From positions 1 to 7,857 of the forward strand of contig USKC01000140.1 of assembly GCA_900555195.1 (NCBI GenBank): a DNA stretch of 7,857 bases. The letters are read 5' to 3'. The notes below the pieces were generated by a model. That model saw nothing but the letters and a program-made list of their open reading frames with translations. It was not told where the DNA came from and made no database searches. The first letter of the stretch is position 1; the number at the start of each line of letters is the position of its first letter. Position numbers and translations under genes: made by a program. Of this stretch, positions 1 through 6,010 are shown piece after piece. Source of the DNA: an uncultured Lachnospiraceae bacterium. Its GTDB lineage: Bacteria; Bacillota; Clostridia; Lachnospirales; Lachnospiraceae.

Positions 1-529
1 GGTTTCCATGACGACCCGGGCGCCAAGGCCAGGGGAGAAGGACGGCGAATCTTACTTCTTTGTGGACCGGGAGACCTTTGAACGGACGATTGCGCAGGAA
101 GGCTTGATTGAGTATGCGAGCTACTGCGGCAACTATTATGGAACACCGAGAGCTTATGTGGAAGAGCAGCTGGATGCCGGGCGGGATGTGATTCTGGAGA
201 TAGAGATCCAGGGAGCCCTGAAGGTGAAAGAGCGGTTTCCGGAAGCGCTGCTTTTGTTTGTGATGCCTCCGAGCGCTGAAGAATTGAAGCGGCGCCTGAT
301 GGGACGCGGTACGGAGAGAGAGGAAGTGATCCTCCAGAGGCTGGAACGTGCGTCGGAAGAGGCGGAAGGTATAGAGCAGTACGAGTATCTTATCATTAAT
401 GATAAGCTGGAAGAATGCGTGGAGCAGATGCATGCGATTATTTCTGCAGCCCGCAACAATCCGGCAAGAAATAAACAGTTGATAGCGGATATGCGTTCAC
501 AGCTGGACGCATTGGTGAAAGGAGAATAA
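1..529 (+). CDS. gmk: Guanylate kinase, 5'-truncated by window edge
   Basis: Guanylate kinase phosphorylates GMP (and dGMP) to GDP with ATP in the cytoplasm. The frame is open from the first bases, and the first in-frame ATG (position 8) is internal: it is preceded by Val-Ser and lies in the conserved GMP-binding stretch S-x-T-T-R-x-P-R-x-G-E. About 35 N-terminal residues, including the P-loop, are therefore outside the window. Visible family landmarks, numbered from that ATG, are TTRAPRPGE at 2-10, the Tyr of ESYFF, the GNYYGTP motif near 41-47, LEIEIQGA near 63-70 (many homologues have Asp where the second Glu of this segment stands), and the Arg-rich lid GRGTEREE near 99-106. The C-terminus is of normal length. 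The final codons contain the Shine-Dalgarno sequence of rpoZ, which starts 3 nt after the stop, so the two are surely co-transcribed and probably coupled. Identification is firm; the gene is intact as far as visible. Confidence 0.97.
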   Translation, partial: VSMTTRAPRPGEKDGESYFFVDRETFERTIAQEGLIEYASYCGNYYGTPRAYVEEQLDAGRDVILEIEIQGALKVKERFPEALLLFVMPPSAEELKRRLMGRGTEREEVILQRLERASEEAEGIEQYEYLIINDKLEECVEQMHAIISAARNNPARNKQLIADMRSQLDALVKGE

Positions 530-532
530 AAC

Positions 533-799
533 ATGTTACATCCCTCTTACAGCGATCTGATCAAGGTGGTAAACGACGAGGCGGAGCACGGAGAAGGCAA
601 GGCGGTGAACAGCCGTTATTCCATTGTTATGGCGACGGCAAAAAGAGCAAGGCAGATTATCGGGGGAGATGAGCCCCTGGTGAATATGAAGAACAGCATG
701 AAGCCTCTGTCCGTTGCTGTAGAAGAACTGAATGAAGGAAAGATCAAGATACTCAGCGACGAAGAAGAGGAGACGGAGGCGGAAACGCCTGAAAATTAA
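533..799 (+). CDS. rpoZ: DNA-directed RNA polymerase subunit omega
   Basis: Omega is the small accessory subunit of bacterial RNA polymerase. It helps fold and hold the beta' subunit. The 88-residue product has the usual length. It opens with the clostridial-type MLHPSYSDL segment and contains the family core N-S-R-Y-S-I-V-x-x-x-A-K-R-A-R-Q-I at about 26-42, which contacts beta'. The C-terminus is a very acidic tail (residues 76-88, mostly Glu/Asp/Thr), common in this family and probably disordered. The start is ATG 533, supported by AAAGGAG inside the end of gmk with 8 nt spacing. The gmk-rpoZ pairing is widely conserved in Firmicutes. What follows is not coaBC-priA as in Bacillus but rimO, as expected for a clostridial arrangement. 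Identification is firm. Confidence 0.96.
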   Translation: MLHPSYSDLIKVVNDEAEHGEGKAVNSRYSIVMATAKRARQIIGGDEPLVNMKNSMKPLSVAVEELNEGKIKILSDEEEETEAETPEN

Positions 800-814
800 C
801 GGAGGGAAGAGAAA

Positions 815-859
815 TTGCCGCGCGCGTTTCTCGTTACAACGGGTGCCCGCGAAGCGTGA
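815..859 (+). CDS. Possible 14-codon leader peptide (TTG start)
   Basis: A GGAGGGA ribosome-binding-like sequence lies immediately after the rpoZ stop (801-807). Nine nt after its GGAGG core is TTG 815, opening a short frame (Leu/Met-PRAFLVTTGAREA) that ends with TGA at 857-859. The stop falls exactly one base before the right arm of the 836-869 hairpin, so a ribosome reading or terminating here would block the stem. This geometry is what a translated attenuator would show. No regulatory codon run (repeated amino acid) is evident, the start is a TTG, and a frame this short can arise by chance, so this is a hypothesis. Confidence 0.25.
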   Translation: MPRAFLVTTGAREA

Positions 860-873
860 CACCCGTTGTTTTC
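836..873 (+). terminator. Terminator or attenuator hairpin between rpoZ and rimO
   Basis: There is a perfect 10-bp inverted repeat, ACAACGGGTG (836-845) and CACCCGTTGT (860-869), with a 14-nt loop that can itself form CGC-GAA-GCG. The 3' side runs into TTGTTTTC, a modest U-tract. It looks like an intrinsic terminator or partial attenuator after rpoZ. rimO starts only 18 nt past the stem and no separate promoter is evident in between, so complete termination would silence rimO unless read-through occurs. Confidence 0.6.
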
Positions 874-887
874 AATAAGGATATTCT

Positions 888-2225
888 ATGAAAATATTAA
901 TTGTTTCCCTGGGGTGTGACAAGAATCTGGTGGATACAGAAATGATGCTTGGCATGCTCGCTGAAAGGGGCCATACATTTACGGACGATGAGACGGAAGC
1001 AGAGGCTGCGGTGGTCAATACCTGCTGTTTTATCGGAGATGCGAAAGAAGAAAGCGTCAATGCAATTTTGCAGATGGCGGAACTGAAAAAAGAGGGCAGG
1101 CTGAAAGTGCTGATTGTTGCAGGATGCCTGGCCCAGCGTTATCGCGAAGAGATCCAGGAAGAGATTCCGGAGGTGGATGAAATCCTGGGTACCATGGCTT
1201 TTGACCGGGTAGTGGATGCCATAGAGGAAGTGGCGGCCGGAAAGTGTCAAAACCACATCACAGAACCGGATGCGGCGCTGGTATATGGAAAACGCCGCAG
1301 TGTGACGACGGGAGGATATTATGCCTACCTGAAGATTGCGGAAGGCTGTGATAAGCGCTGTACTTACTGCATCATACCAAAGGTGCGCGGGAGTTATCGA
1401 AGCGTTCCCATGGAAACGCTCGTGGAGGAAGCGGGCAGGCTTGCAGAAGGAGGCGTGCGGGAACTGATCCTTGTGGCTCAGGAGACTACCGTATATGGGA
1501 AGGATCTGTATGGACGCAAGGCTCTTCCGGAGCTGCTGAAACGTCTGTGTGCGATCCCGGGACTGTATTGGATCCGTCTGCTGTACTGCTATCCGGAGGA
1601 AATTACGGAAGAACTGATCGAGACGATCCGGACGGAGCCGAAGATCTGTCACTATCTGGATATGCCGATTCAGCATGCATCGGACAGAATTCTGAAGAAA
1701 ATGGGAAGGAAAACCAACCAGCAGGAACTGCGGGAGCGGATCGCCAGGCTGCGTGAGCAGATACCGGATATTTGCCTGAGAACGACGCTGATCAGCGGTT
1801 TCCCGGGAGAAGAGCAGGAAGACTTTGTCACGCTCTATAATTTTGTGGATGAACTGGAATTCAACCGTCTCGGTGTATTTGCCTATTCCCGTGAGGAGGG
1901 AACCGTTGCGGCTGATATGCCGGAGCAGGTTCCGGAAGAGGTTAAAGAAGCGAGGCGCTCCGAATTGATGGAACTGCAGCAGGAGATCGCTTTTGAAAAG
2001 GCGCAGTCCATGACCGGAAAGACGCTTGTCGCAATGATCGAAGGACGGGTGGACGGGGAGAACGCCTACGTTGCAAGAACCTATATGGATGCGCCCAACG
2101 TGGACGGCCTGCTGTTCATCCATACTTCCCGCGAATTGATGAGCGGGGATTTTGTCCGGGCCCGTATTACCGGAGCGTATGAATATGATTTGATAGGAGA
2201 ACTGGAAGATGAATTTACCGAATAA
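888..2225 (+). CDS. rimO: Ribosomal protein S12 (Asp) methylthiotransferase RimO
   Basis: RimO is a radical-SAM enzyme with two [4Fe-4S] clusters. It adds a methylthio group to a conserved aspartate of ribosomal protein S12, using S-adenosylmethionine and a sulfur donor. The 445-residue product has the full three-domain layout. The N-terminal MTTase domain (about 1-120) has cluster cysteines C10, C46 and C80 with the expected x35 and x33 spacing. The radical-SAM domain has C154-x3-C158-x2-C161 (EGCDKRCTYC). The C-terminal TRAM domain covers about 375-440. The opening SLGCDKNLVDTE is the RimO signature; the related tRNA enzyme MiaB has GCQMN-type sequence there. ATG 888 is preceded by AAGGA with about 6 nt spacing. 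The end overlaps pgsA by 17 bp in another frame, implying translational coupling. All catalytic cysteines are present, so the gene should be functional. Confidence 0.97.
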   Translation: MKILIVSLGCDKNLVDTEMMLGMLAERGHTFTDDETEAEAAVVNTCCFIGDAKEESVNAILQMAELKKEGRLKVLIVAGCLAQRYREEIQEEIPEVDEILGTMAFDRVVDAIEEVAAGKCQNHITEPDAALVYGKRRSVTTGGYYAYLKIAEGCDKRCTYCIIPKVRGSYRSVPMETLVEEAGRLAEGGVRELILVAQETTVYGKDLYGRKALPELLKRLCAIPGLYWIRLLYCYPEEITEELIETIRTEPKICHYLDMPIQHASDRILKKMGRKTNQQELRERIARLREQIPDICLRTTLISGFPGEEQEDFVTLYNFVDELEFNRLGVFAYSREEGTVAADMPEQVPEEVKEARRSELMELQQEIAFEKAQSMTGKTLVAMIEGRVDGENAYVARTYMDAPNVDGLLFIHTSRELMSGDFVRARITGAYEYDLIGELEDEFTE

Positions 2226-2745
2226 GCTGACCATTCTGAGAATGATTATGATTGTGCCCTTTGTGGTATTTATGCTGACCCCTCTTGGCGGCGGGGCCGG
2301 AAAGTGGATCGCGCTGGCCCTGTTTGTGGTCGCCAGCCTGACGGATCTGCTGGACGGGAAGATCGCCAGAAAGTATAATCTTGTCACAACCTTCGGAAAG
2401 TTCATGGATCCCTTGGCGGATAAGCTTTTGGTGTGCTCTGCCATGATCTGTCTGGTGGAAATGGGAAAAATCCCTGCCTGGGTCGTGATCATCATCATCA
2501 GCCGGGAATTTATCATCAGCGGGTTCCGTCTGGTTGCTTCAGATAAAGGCGTGGTGATCGCAGCCAGCTATTGGGGAAAATTCAAGACCACATTCCAGAT
2601 GGTCATGATTGTATTGATGATCGCCGATATCGCAGTTCTGGCGCCTTTAACGACAATTGTGATGTGGATTGCGCTGATCCTGACGATCGTATCTTTGGCG
2701 GATTATCTGATAAAAAATAAAGACGTGATGAAAGATCCCAAGTAA
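2209..2745 (+). CDS. pgsA: CDP-diacylglycerol--glycerol-3-phosphate 3-phosphatidyltransferase
   Basis: PgsA is a membrane enzyme that joins CDP-diacylglycerol and sn-glycerol 3-phosphate to give phosphatidylglycerol phosphate, the committed step to phosphatidylglycerol and cardiolipin. The 178-residue product carries the CDP-alcohol phosphatidyltransferase motif D-x2-D-G-x2-A-R-x8-G-x3-D-x3-D: D46, D49, G50, A53, R54, G63, D67 and D71. A second conserved PgsA segment, SREFIISGFRL (98-108), is followed by WGKFKTTFQM (122-131). Hydrophobic helices are visible at about 7-23, 31-45, 73-86, 91-106, 129-145 and 147-167. ATG 2209 lies inside rimO, with AGGAG at 2195-2199 and 9 nt spacing, so translation is probably coupled to rimO. 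The pgsA-cinA order is conserved in many Firmicutes. Other CDP-alcohol transferases (e.g. cardiolipin synthase type) are possible in principle, but the FIISGFRLVAS region and the context favour PgsA. Confidence 0.95.
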   Translation: MNLPNKLTILRMIMIVPFVVFMLTPLGGGAGKWIALALFVVASLTDLLDGKIARKYNLVTTFGKFMDPLADKLLVCSAMICLVEMGKIPAWVVIIIISREFIISGFRLVASDKGVVIAASYWGKFKTTFQMVMIVLMIADIAVLAPLTTIVMWIALILTIVSLADYLIKNKDVMKDPK

Positions 2746-2759
2746 GGCCGGATATCAGG

Positions 2760-2765
2760 AAGGAG
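2760..2765 (+). promoter_or_regulatory. Ribosome binding site that decides the cinA start
   Basis: AAGGAG at 2760-2765 is spaced 8 nt from ATG 2774. An in-frame GTG at 2765 would give three more residues, but its first base is the last G of this Shine-Dalgarno sequence, so the GTG cannot use it. ATG 2774 is the better start. Confidence 0.85.
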
Positions 2766-2773
2766 TGAATACG

Positions 2774-4036
2774 ATGACAGTGGAATTTATCTCGGTAGGC
2801 ACGGAACTGCTGCTGGGTAATATCGTAAATACCAATGCGGCTTACCTGGCAGAAAAATGTGCGGCTCTGGGAATGTCCTGCTATTACCAGACGGTGGTGG
2901 GAGACAATCAGGAGCGGTTGGCGGAGGCAATGAAAACCGGTTTGAACCGGTCTGATGTGCTGATTCTGACAGGAGGGCTGGGGCCCACTCAGGACGATCT
3001 GACCAAGGAGACCGCGGCCTTTGTTTTCGGACAAAAGCTTGTCATGGATCCTCACTCCTTAAATCGAATTGAAGAATATTTCCGCGGACGCGGGATTAAG
3101 ATGACTGAAAATAACAAAAAGCAGGCTTTGATCCCGGAAGGGGCAAAGGTTGTGGATAATGATAATGGAACGGCGCCCGGCATCATTATGGAAAAGGACG
3201 GGAAACGGATGGTTCTGCTTCCCGGGCCTCCGAATGAACTTCACCCCATGTTTGAAAACAGCATCATGCCTTATTTCGCACAGCTTACGGCCAGGAACGG
3301 GGCAGCAGTGATCTATTCGGAAATGGTAAAAATCTGCGGCCTTGGAGAGAGCGGGGTGGAAAGCTGCATTACGGATCTGGAGAGCATGACGAATCCCACT
3401 GTGGCGCCTTATGCCAAGACAGGGGAAGTGCATTTGAGGGTCACCGCGCGCGCGGCGGACGAAAAGGAAGCGAAGAAACTGGTAAAACCGGTTGTAAAAG
3501 AGATCAAAACACGTTTCCCGGGAGCAGTATATACGACGCAGGAGAATGTGACCCTGGAGATGGCCGTTGTGGAATTGCTTAAGAAGCAGGAAATGACCAT
3601 TTCCACCATCGAATCCTGTACGGGTGGGATGCTTTCTGCGCGGCTTACCAACGTGCCCGGCGTTTCAGAGGTGTTTAAAACGGGATTTGTCACTTACTCC
3701 AATAAGGCCAAGAGAAAGCTGGCGGGGGTGGGCAAGGAGACCCTGAAGGAATACGGCGCTGTGAGCGCGCAGACGGCGAAAGAAATGGCGGTCGGTGCAT
3801 CCCGGCAGGCCGGAGCGGATGTGGCGGTATCCATTACCGGAATCGCCGGACCGGATGGCGGAACGAAGAAGAAGCCGGTAGGTCTGGTGTACATGGGCTG
3901 CAGCGTATGCGGCCACGTCTGGGTGAGGGAATATCATTTTAAGGGAAATCGGGCGAAGATCCGGGAATCAGCTGTTGCAGCGGCTTTGACGCTTGTAAGG
4001 GCGTGTATATTGGAATATCTGGGGGAGAAGAACTAA
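2774..4036 (+). CDS. cinA: CinA: competence/damage-inducible protein, NMN amidohydrolase family
   Basis: CinA-family proteins join two enzyme domains. The N-terminal MoCF-like (COG1058) domain is linked to ADP-ribose pyrophosphatase activity. The C-terminal PncC domain deamidates nicotinamide mononucleotide in pyridine-nucleotide salvage. Here (420 residues from ATG 2774) the N-terminal domain spans about 1-170, with VGTELLLGNIVNTN at 8-21 and TGGLGPTQDD at 66-75. A linking region covers about 175-255. The C-terminal domain covers about 260-418, with ESCTGG at 280-285 (S281 the expected nucleophile) and SITGIAGPDGG at 353-363. The length is normal for full two-domain CinA. It follows pgsA by 28 bp with no terminator, so it probably belongs to the same transcript. 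In naturally competent streptococci cinA is co-transcribed with recA; here another gene separates them and no LexA box is seen before cinA, so damage induction should not be assumed. Identification is firm. Confidence 0.95.
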   Translation: MTVEFISVGTELLLGNIVNTNAAYLAEKCAALGMSCYYQTVVGDNQERLAEAMKTGLNRSDVLILTGGLGPTQDDLTKETAAFVFGQKLVMDPHSLNRIEEYFRGRGIKMTENNKKQALIPEGAKVVDNDNGTAPGIIMEKDGKRMVLLPGPPNELHPMFENSIMPYFAQLTARNGAAVIYSEMVKICGLGESGVESCITDLESMTNPTVAPYAKTGEVHLRVTARAADEKEAKKLVKPVVKEIKTRFPGAVYTTQENVTLEMAVVELLKKQEMTISTIESCTGGMLSARLTNVPGVSEVFKTGFVTYSNKAKRKLAGVGKETLKEYGAVSAQTAKEMAVGASRQAGADVAVSITGIAGPDGGTKKKPVGLVYMGCSVCGHVWVREYHFKGNRAKIRESAVAAALTLVRACILEYLGEKN

Positions 4037-4179
4037 AGGAAAAGCGTGCGCAGGAAAATGCCTGCTGATTGCAGGTGTGCCAAATGCGCAGGAAGGTATT
4101 TTGTTTTTCGATAGAAGAAGTTTTCAGCCGAAGAACAAAGGCCCGGTTCAGGTTCGGGCCATCCGATGGAGGGAAGAGT
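4037..4179 (+). other. Intergenic leader with two small hairpins and a 10-bp direct repeat
   Basis: This 143-bp gap holds TGCGCAGGAA twice (4047-4056 and 4085-4094). Between the copies is a small stem, CCTGC (4061-4065) with GCAGG (4071-4075). A GC-rich stem, GGCCCG (4140-4145) with CGGGCC (4155-4160), ends 7 nt before the Shine-Dalgarno of the next gene. A T-rich patch (TTTTGTTTTT, 4099-4108) follows the repeats but sits too far from the 4061-4075 stem to make a normal terminator. I find no convincing -35/-10 pair, so it is unclear whether the downstream gene is read from its own promoter or by read-through from cinA. Confidence 0.45.
4168..4173 (+). promoter_or_regulatory. Ribosome binding site that decides the start at 4180
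   Basis: GGAGGG at 4168-4173 is 6 nt before ATG 4180. The same frame is open back to an ATG at 4069, but that start lacks a well-placed GGAGG-type site. The 37 extra residues would also be basic and unlike the zinc ribbon that begins right after 4180. Confidence 0.85.
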
Positions 4180-5667
4180 ATGTACGAGGATGAAGGATAT
4201 CGCTTCTGCCCGGAATGCGGTGCCTTGATGAAAAATGGGAAGTGCATGAACTGCGGTTATGAAGAAGGCGTGGATCAGGAGAACGGAGTAAATGAGTCTG
4301 ATGCGCCCGGCTTTCCTGAAAACGCGGCAGAGGGTACGCAAAGACAGCCTGAACAGAACGAGCATCCGAAAGAAGGAGCGTTTGGCCAGCCTGAGAATCC
4401 ATTCCATGAGGAACAGTGGCCTCGCAATCAGGGAGGAAGCCAGCCGTATACAGGTCAGCCGCCACATGCTGGGGCTTATTACGGTCAGCCAGACGGACAA
4501 CCCAATGGCGGTCAGGGATATGGCAATCAGCCAGGCGGCGGACAGCCGTTTTATAATCAGGGATATTCCGGACAGCCCGGAAACGGCCAGCCTCCTTATC
4601 ATGCGCCCTATAATGGCCAGCCTTATGGAAACCAAGGGTACGGCAACCAAACATATGGAAATCCCGTTCAGGGAGGTCCGCCTTATGGTTATCCCCCTTA
4701 TGGAGGGGGCCCGTATAATGGGCCGGCGGGATATGGCCAGCAGGGATATGCATATGGCTGGGAAGAATCGCGTAAAGATAATAAGATTTTAGCGGCGGTT
4801 ATCATTGCAGTGGTCGCCGTGCTGGTATGCATTGTGATGCTGCTTTTGTTCTTTATCGTGAGAGGGAGCGTCAGCGCTTCTTTCAACCAGGTCGGCAATT
4901 ATGAGGAGTTTCAGGATCCGAATGGAGGCTATTACGGCGACGGAAACTCGCTTCCTTACGAAGGACAGGAGCCCCCTGCAGGGCAGATGGAGCCTGAAGA
5001 AGAATATGTTCCCAGTGCGGATGATGATTATTATGTAAGGCTTGCGAACGCTGTCAGGGATGACCTGAGCTATTCGATCGAATGGGAGGAATATTCCTAC
5101 GAAGACGAGGAGACGGGGGCTACCGCAGTGGGTAGGTATCCCAGGATTGTGGGAGGCAATATTCCTAATCTTGATGAATTGAATGCGTCTATTGAGCAGG
5201 AAGCTACTTACTACAGCAATCTGTACGGATATTATCGGGACTGGCAGCCGGATGACCTGCGCTATGCTACGGAGAGCATCGGATATGTGACCTACATGGA
5301 TGAAGAGAAACTCAGCATCGTGCTTCAGGAAGAATTCGCGGCGGACGGACAGGTGAATATTTCTCTGTACAGCATCAATGTGGATCTTGTCAGCGGCGAG
5401 ATTATGAACAATGGAGAAGTGATCGATTATAATCAACAGCTGGCGGAAGAATTCCGAGATCAGAATGATTACCAGAACGGATATGTGGAGGCTGTGGACG
5501 CACTGAGCGATGAAGAACTGATTGATTTTCTCTCCGATGAGAATACCAATATTGTTTTCTATACGCCCGTTGGTCTGGAAATTGGATTCAACTATACGAC
5601 GACGGACAGCAGCGGCTGGGTGACGGCCACAATCAAGGATTACGAGCGCTATATACATAAATTCTGA
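4180..5667 (+). CDS. Zinc-ribbon, low-complexity, single-pass membrane protein with DUF3298-like outer domain
   Basis: I recognise no named gene here. The 495-residue product has four parts. (1) A zinc ribbon at 1-30 with C10-x2-C13 and C22-x2-C25. (2) A long segment: acidic/polar to about 83, then at 84-193 rich in Gly, Gln, Pro, Tyr and Asn with repeated GQP, YGNQ and PYG units and almost no charge. (3) One strongly hydrophobic helix at about 203-227, preceded by R198-K-D-N-K202, which suggests the N-terminus stays in the cytoplasm. (4) An acidic domain at about 228-495, presumably outside. No signal peptide is seen. The last part (about 285-350 and 455-492, with NIVFYTPVGLEIGF then GWVTATIKDYERYI) resembles by eye the DUF4163/DUF3298 fold of RsiV- and PdaC-type extracytoplasmic proteins; this is recognition by pattern, not a search. 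A sensor or envelope-associated role is inferred only. It lies between cinA and recA and is followed by a hairpin, so it is probably the end of a transcript. Confidence 0.85.
   Translation: MYEDEGYRFCPECGALMKNGKCMNCGYEEGVDQENGVNESDAPGFPENAAEGTQRQPEQNEHPKEGAFGQPENPFHEEQWPRNQGGSQPYTGQPPHAGAYYGQPDGQPNGGQGYGNQPGGGQPFYNQGYSGQPGNGQPPYHAPYNGQPYGNQGYGNQTYGNPVQGGPPYGYPPYGGGPYNGPAGYGQQGYAYGWEESRKDNKILAAVIIAVVAVLVCIVMLLLFFIVRGSVSASFNQVGNYEEFQDPNGGYYGDGNSLPYEGQEPPAGQMEPEEEYVPSADDDYYVRLANAVRDDLSYSIEWEEYSYEDEETGATAVGRYPRIVGGNIPNLDELNASIEQEATYYSNLYGYYRDWQPDDLRYATESIGYVTYMDEEKLSIVLQEEFAADGQVNISLYSINVDLVSGEIMNNGEVIDYNQQLAEEFRDQNDYQNGYVEAVDALSDEELIDFLSDENTNIVFYTPVGLEIGFNYTTTDSSGWVTATIKDYERYIHKF
4429..4758 (+). 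repeat. Degenerate in-frame repeats coding a Gly/Gln/Pro/Tyr/Asn-rich tract
   Basis: Residues 84-193 of the zinc-ribbon membrane protein are built from imperfect short units such as YGQP, GQPYGNQGYGNQ and PPYGG. Between S87 and G193 there is one acidic residue (D105), no Lys, no Arg and no Glu. At the DNA level the units are only loosely similar (variants of tatgg-caatcag and ggccagcc), so the repetition is old and held at the protein level rather than being a fresh tandem expansion. If the preceding zinc ribbon is cytoplasmic, this tract is a flexible cytoplasmic linker. Confidence 0.8.
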
Positions 5668-5676
5668 CAAGGAGAA

Positions 5677-5727
5677 AGGGCTGGCTGACCGGAACTGAAA
5701 AAACGGCGGCCGGCCCTGAATTGTTCT
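5677..5727 (+). terminator. GC-rich hairpin after the zinc-ribbon gene, likely terminator
   Basis: AGGGCTGGCTG (5677-5687) pairs with CGGCCGGCCCT (5707-5717) over 11 bp with two G-U pairs. The stem can continue after one bulged A by CCG (5689-5691) with CGG (5704-5706), leaving a 12-nt A-rich loop. It begins 10 nt after the stop codon. The tail, GAATTGTTCT, is only partly U-rich, so termination may be incomplete. It separates the upstream transcript from the recA promoter. Confidence 0.55.
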
Positions 5728-5973
5728 GCGGTTGTGCGGCAGCTCGGATTTTGGCATAGCTTTTTGGGGCTAATTGTGTTACAATGAATGCGGTACAAAT
5801 CTTGGGGCCAGATCTTGGCGCCCTTTCATCAGGCATTTCGCCATTTTTCCACAATTTAATAATTAAGAGAGGGGAGGGATGCCATTTGCTTGATAAAATG
5901 GCCCTGAGAGGCTGTAACGAAAGTGGGAAAGGTTGAGCAGTAACTGAATGCGTAGGAATTTGTTTCTGAAGAA
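5718..5973 (+). other. Non-coding region upstream of the recA promoter
   Basis: No gene of credible length is seen here. Contents in order are a possible extended -10 element (5777-5785); two mutually exclusive hairpins (5804-5823, and 5816-5843 followed by TTTTT); an AT-rich patch (5852-5865); a purine run AGAGGGGAGGG (5868-5878) that looks like a Shine-Dalgarno but leads only to frames of four or five codons; and a perfect 7-bp stem GCCATTT/AAATGGC (5881-5887/5896-5902). The region could carry a short non-coding RNA or be a remnant; the sequence alone does not settle it. Confidence 0.5.
5777..5785 (+). promoter_or_regulatory. Possible extended -10 promoter
   Basis: TG-N-TACAAT (5777-5785) matches an extended -10 element. 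The hexamer 17 nt upstream is TAGCTT (5757-5762), a poor -35, while TTGGCA at 5751-5756 is 23 nt away, too far for normal use. If active, transcription would begin near 5792 and run toward recA. Confidence 0.3.
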
Positions 5974-6002
5974 TTGACAAATACGAACAAATGTTTTATG
6001 AT
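5974..6002 (+). promoter_or_regulatory. recA promoter (sigma-A type)
   Basis: A consensus TTGACA (5974-5979), a 17-nt spacer, and TATGAT (5997-6002), five of six matches to TATAAT, form a strong vegetative promoter. Expected transcription starts near 6009, giving a leader of roughly 33 nt before recA. The spacer contains a LexA operator, so activity should be repressed until SOS induction. Confidence 0.9.
5984..5997 (+). promoter_or_regulatory. LexA (DinR) operator 1
   Basis: CGAACAAATGTTTT matches the Gram-positive SOS box CGAACRNRYGTTYG at 13 of 14 positions; only the last base differs. It occupies most of the promoter spacer and overlaps the first base of the -10, the ideal place to block RNA polymerase. 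Confidence 0.85.
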
Positions 6003-6010
6003 AGGAAAAG

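Noticed and set aside
897..2516. A 539-codon open frame on the minus strand opposite rimO and the start of pgsA.
   Set aside because: It is a shadow of the rimO/pgsA reading frames. The translation is low-complexity in feel (rich in His, Arg, Phe, Ile), has no recognisable motif, and both real genes beneath it have complete catalytic motifs.
3986..4011. TTGACG (3986-3991) and TATATT (4006-4011) near the end of cinA as a promoter for the zinc-ribbon gene.
   Set aside because: The spacer is only 14 nt, too short for a normal sigma-A promoter, and the elements lie in conserved cinA coding sequence.
4135..4155. GAAC...GTTC near 4133-4149 as a LexA box before the zinc-ribbon gene.
   Set aside because: The half-sites are separated by 9 nt rather than 4, so it does not fit the SOS box.
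4292..4792. A 166-codon + strand frame inside the zinc-ribbon gene.
   Set aside because: It is a frame-shifted reading of the repetitive Gly/Gln/Pro/Tyr segment; the absence of stops reflects the repeat composition. It has no well-placed ribosome-binding site and no recognisable domain.
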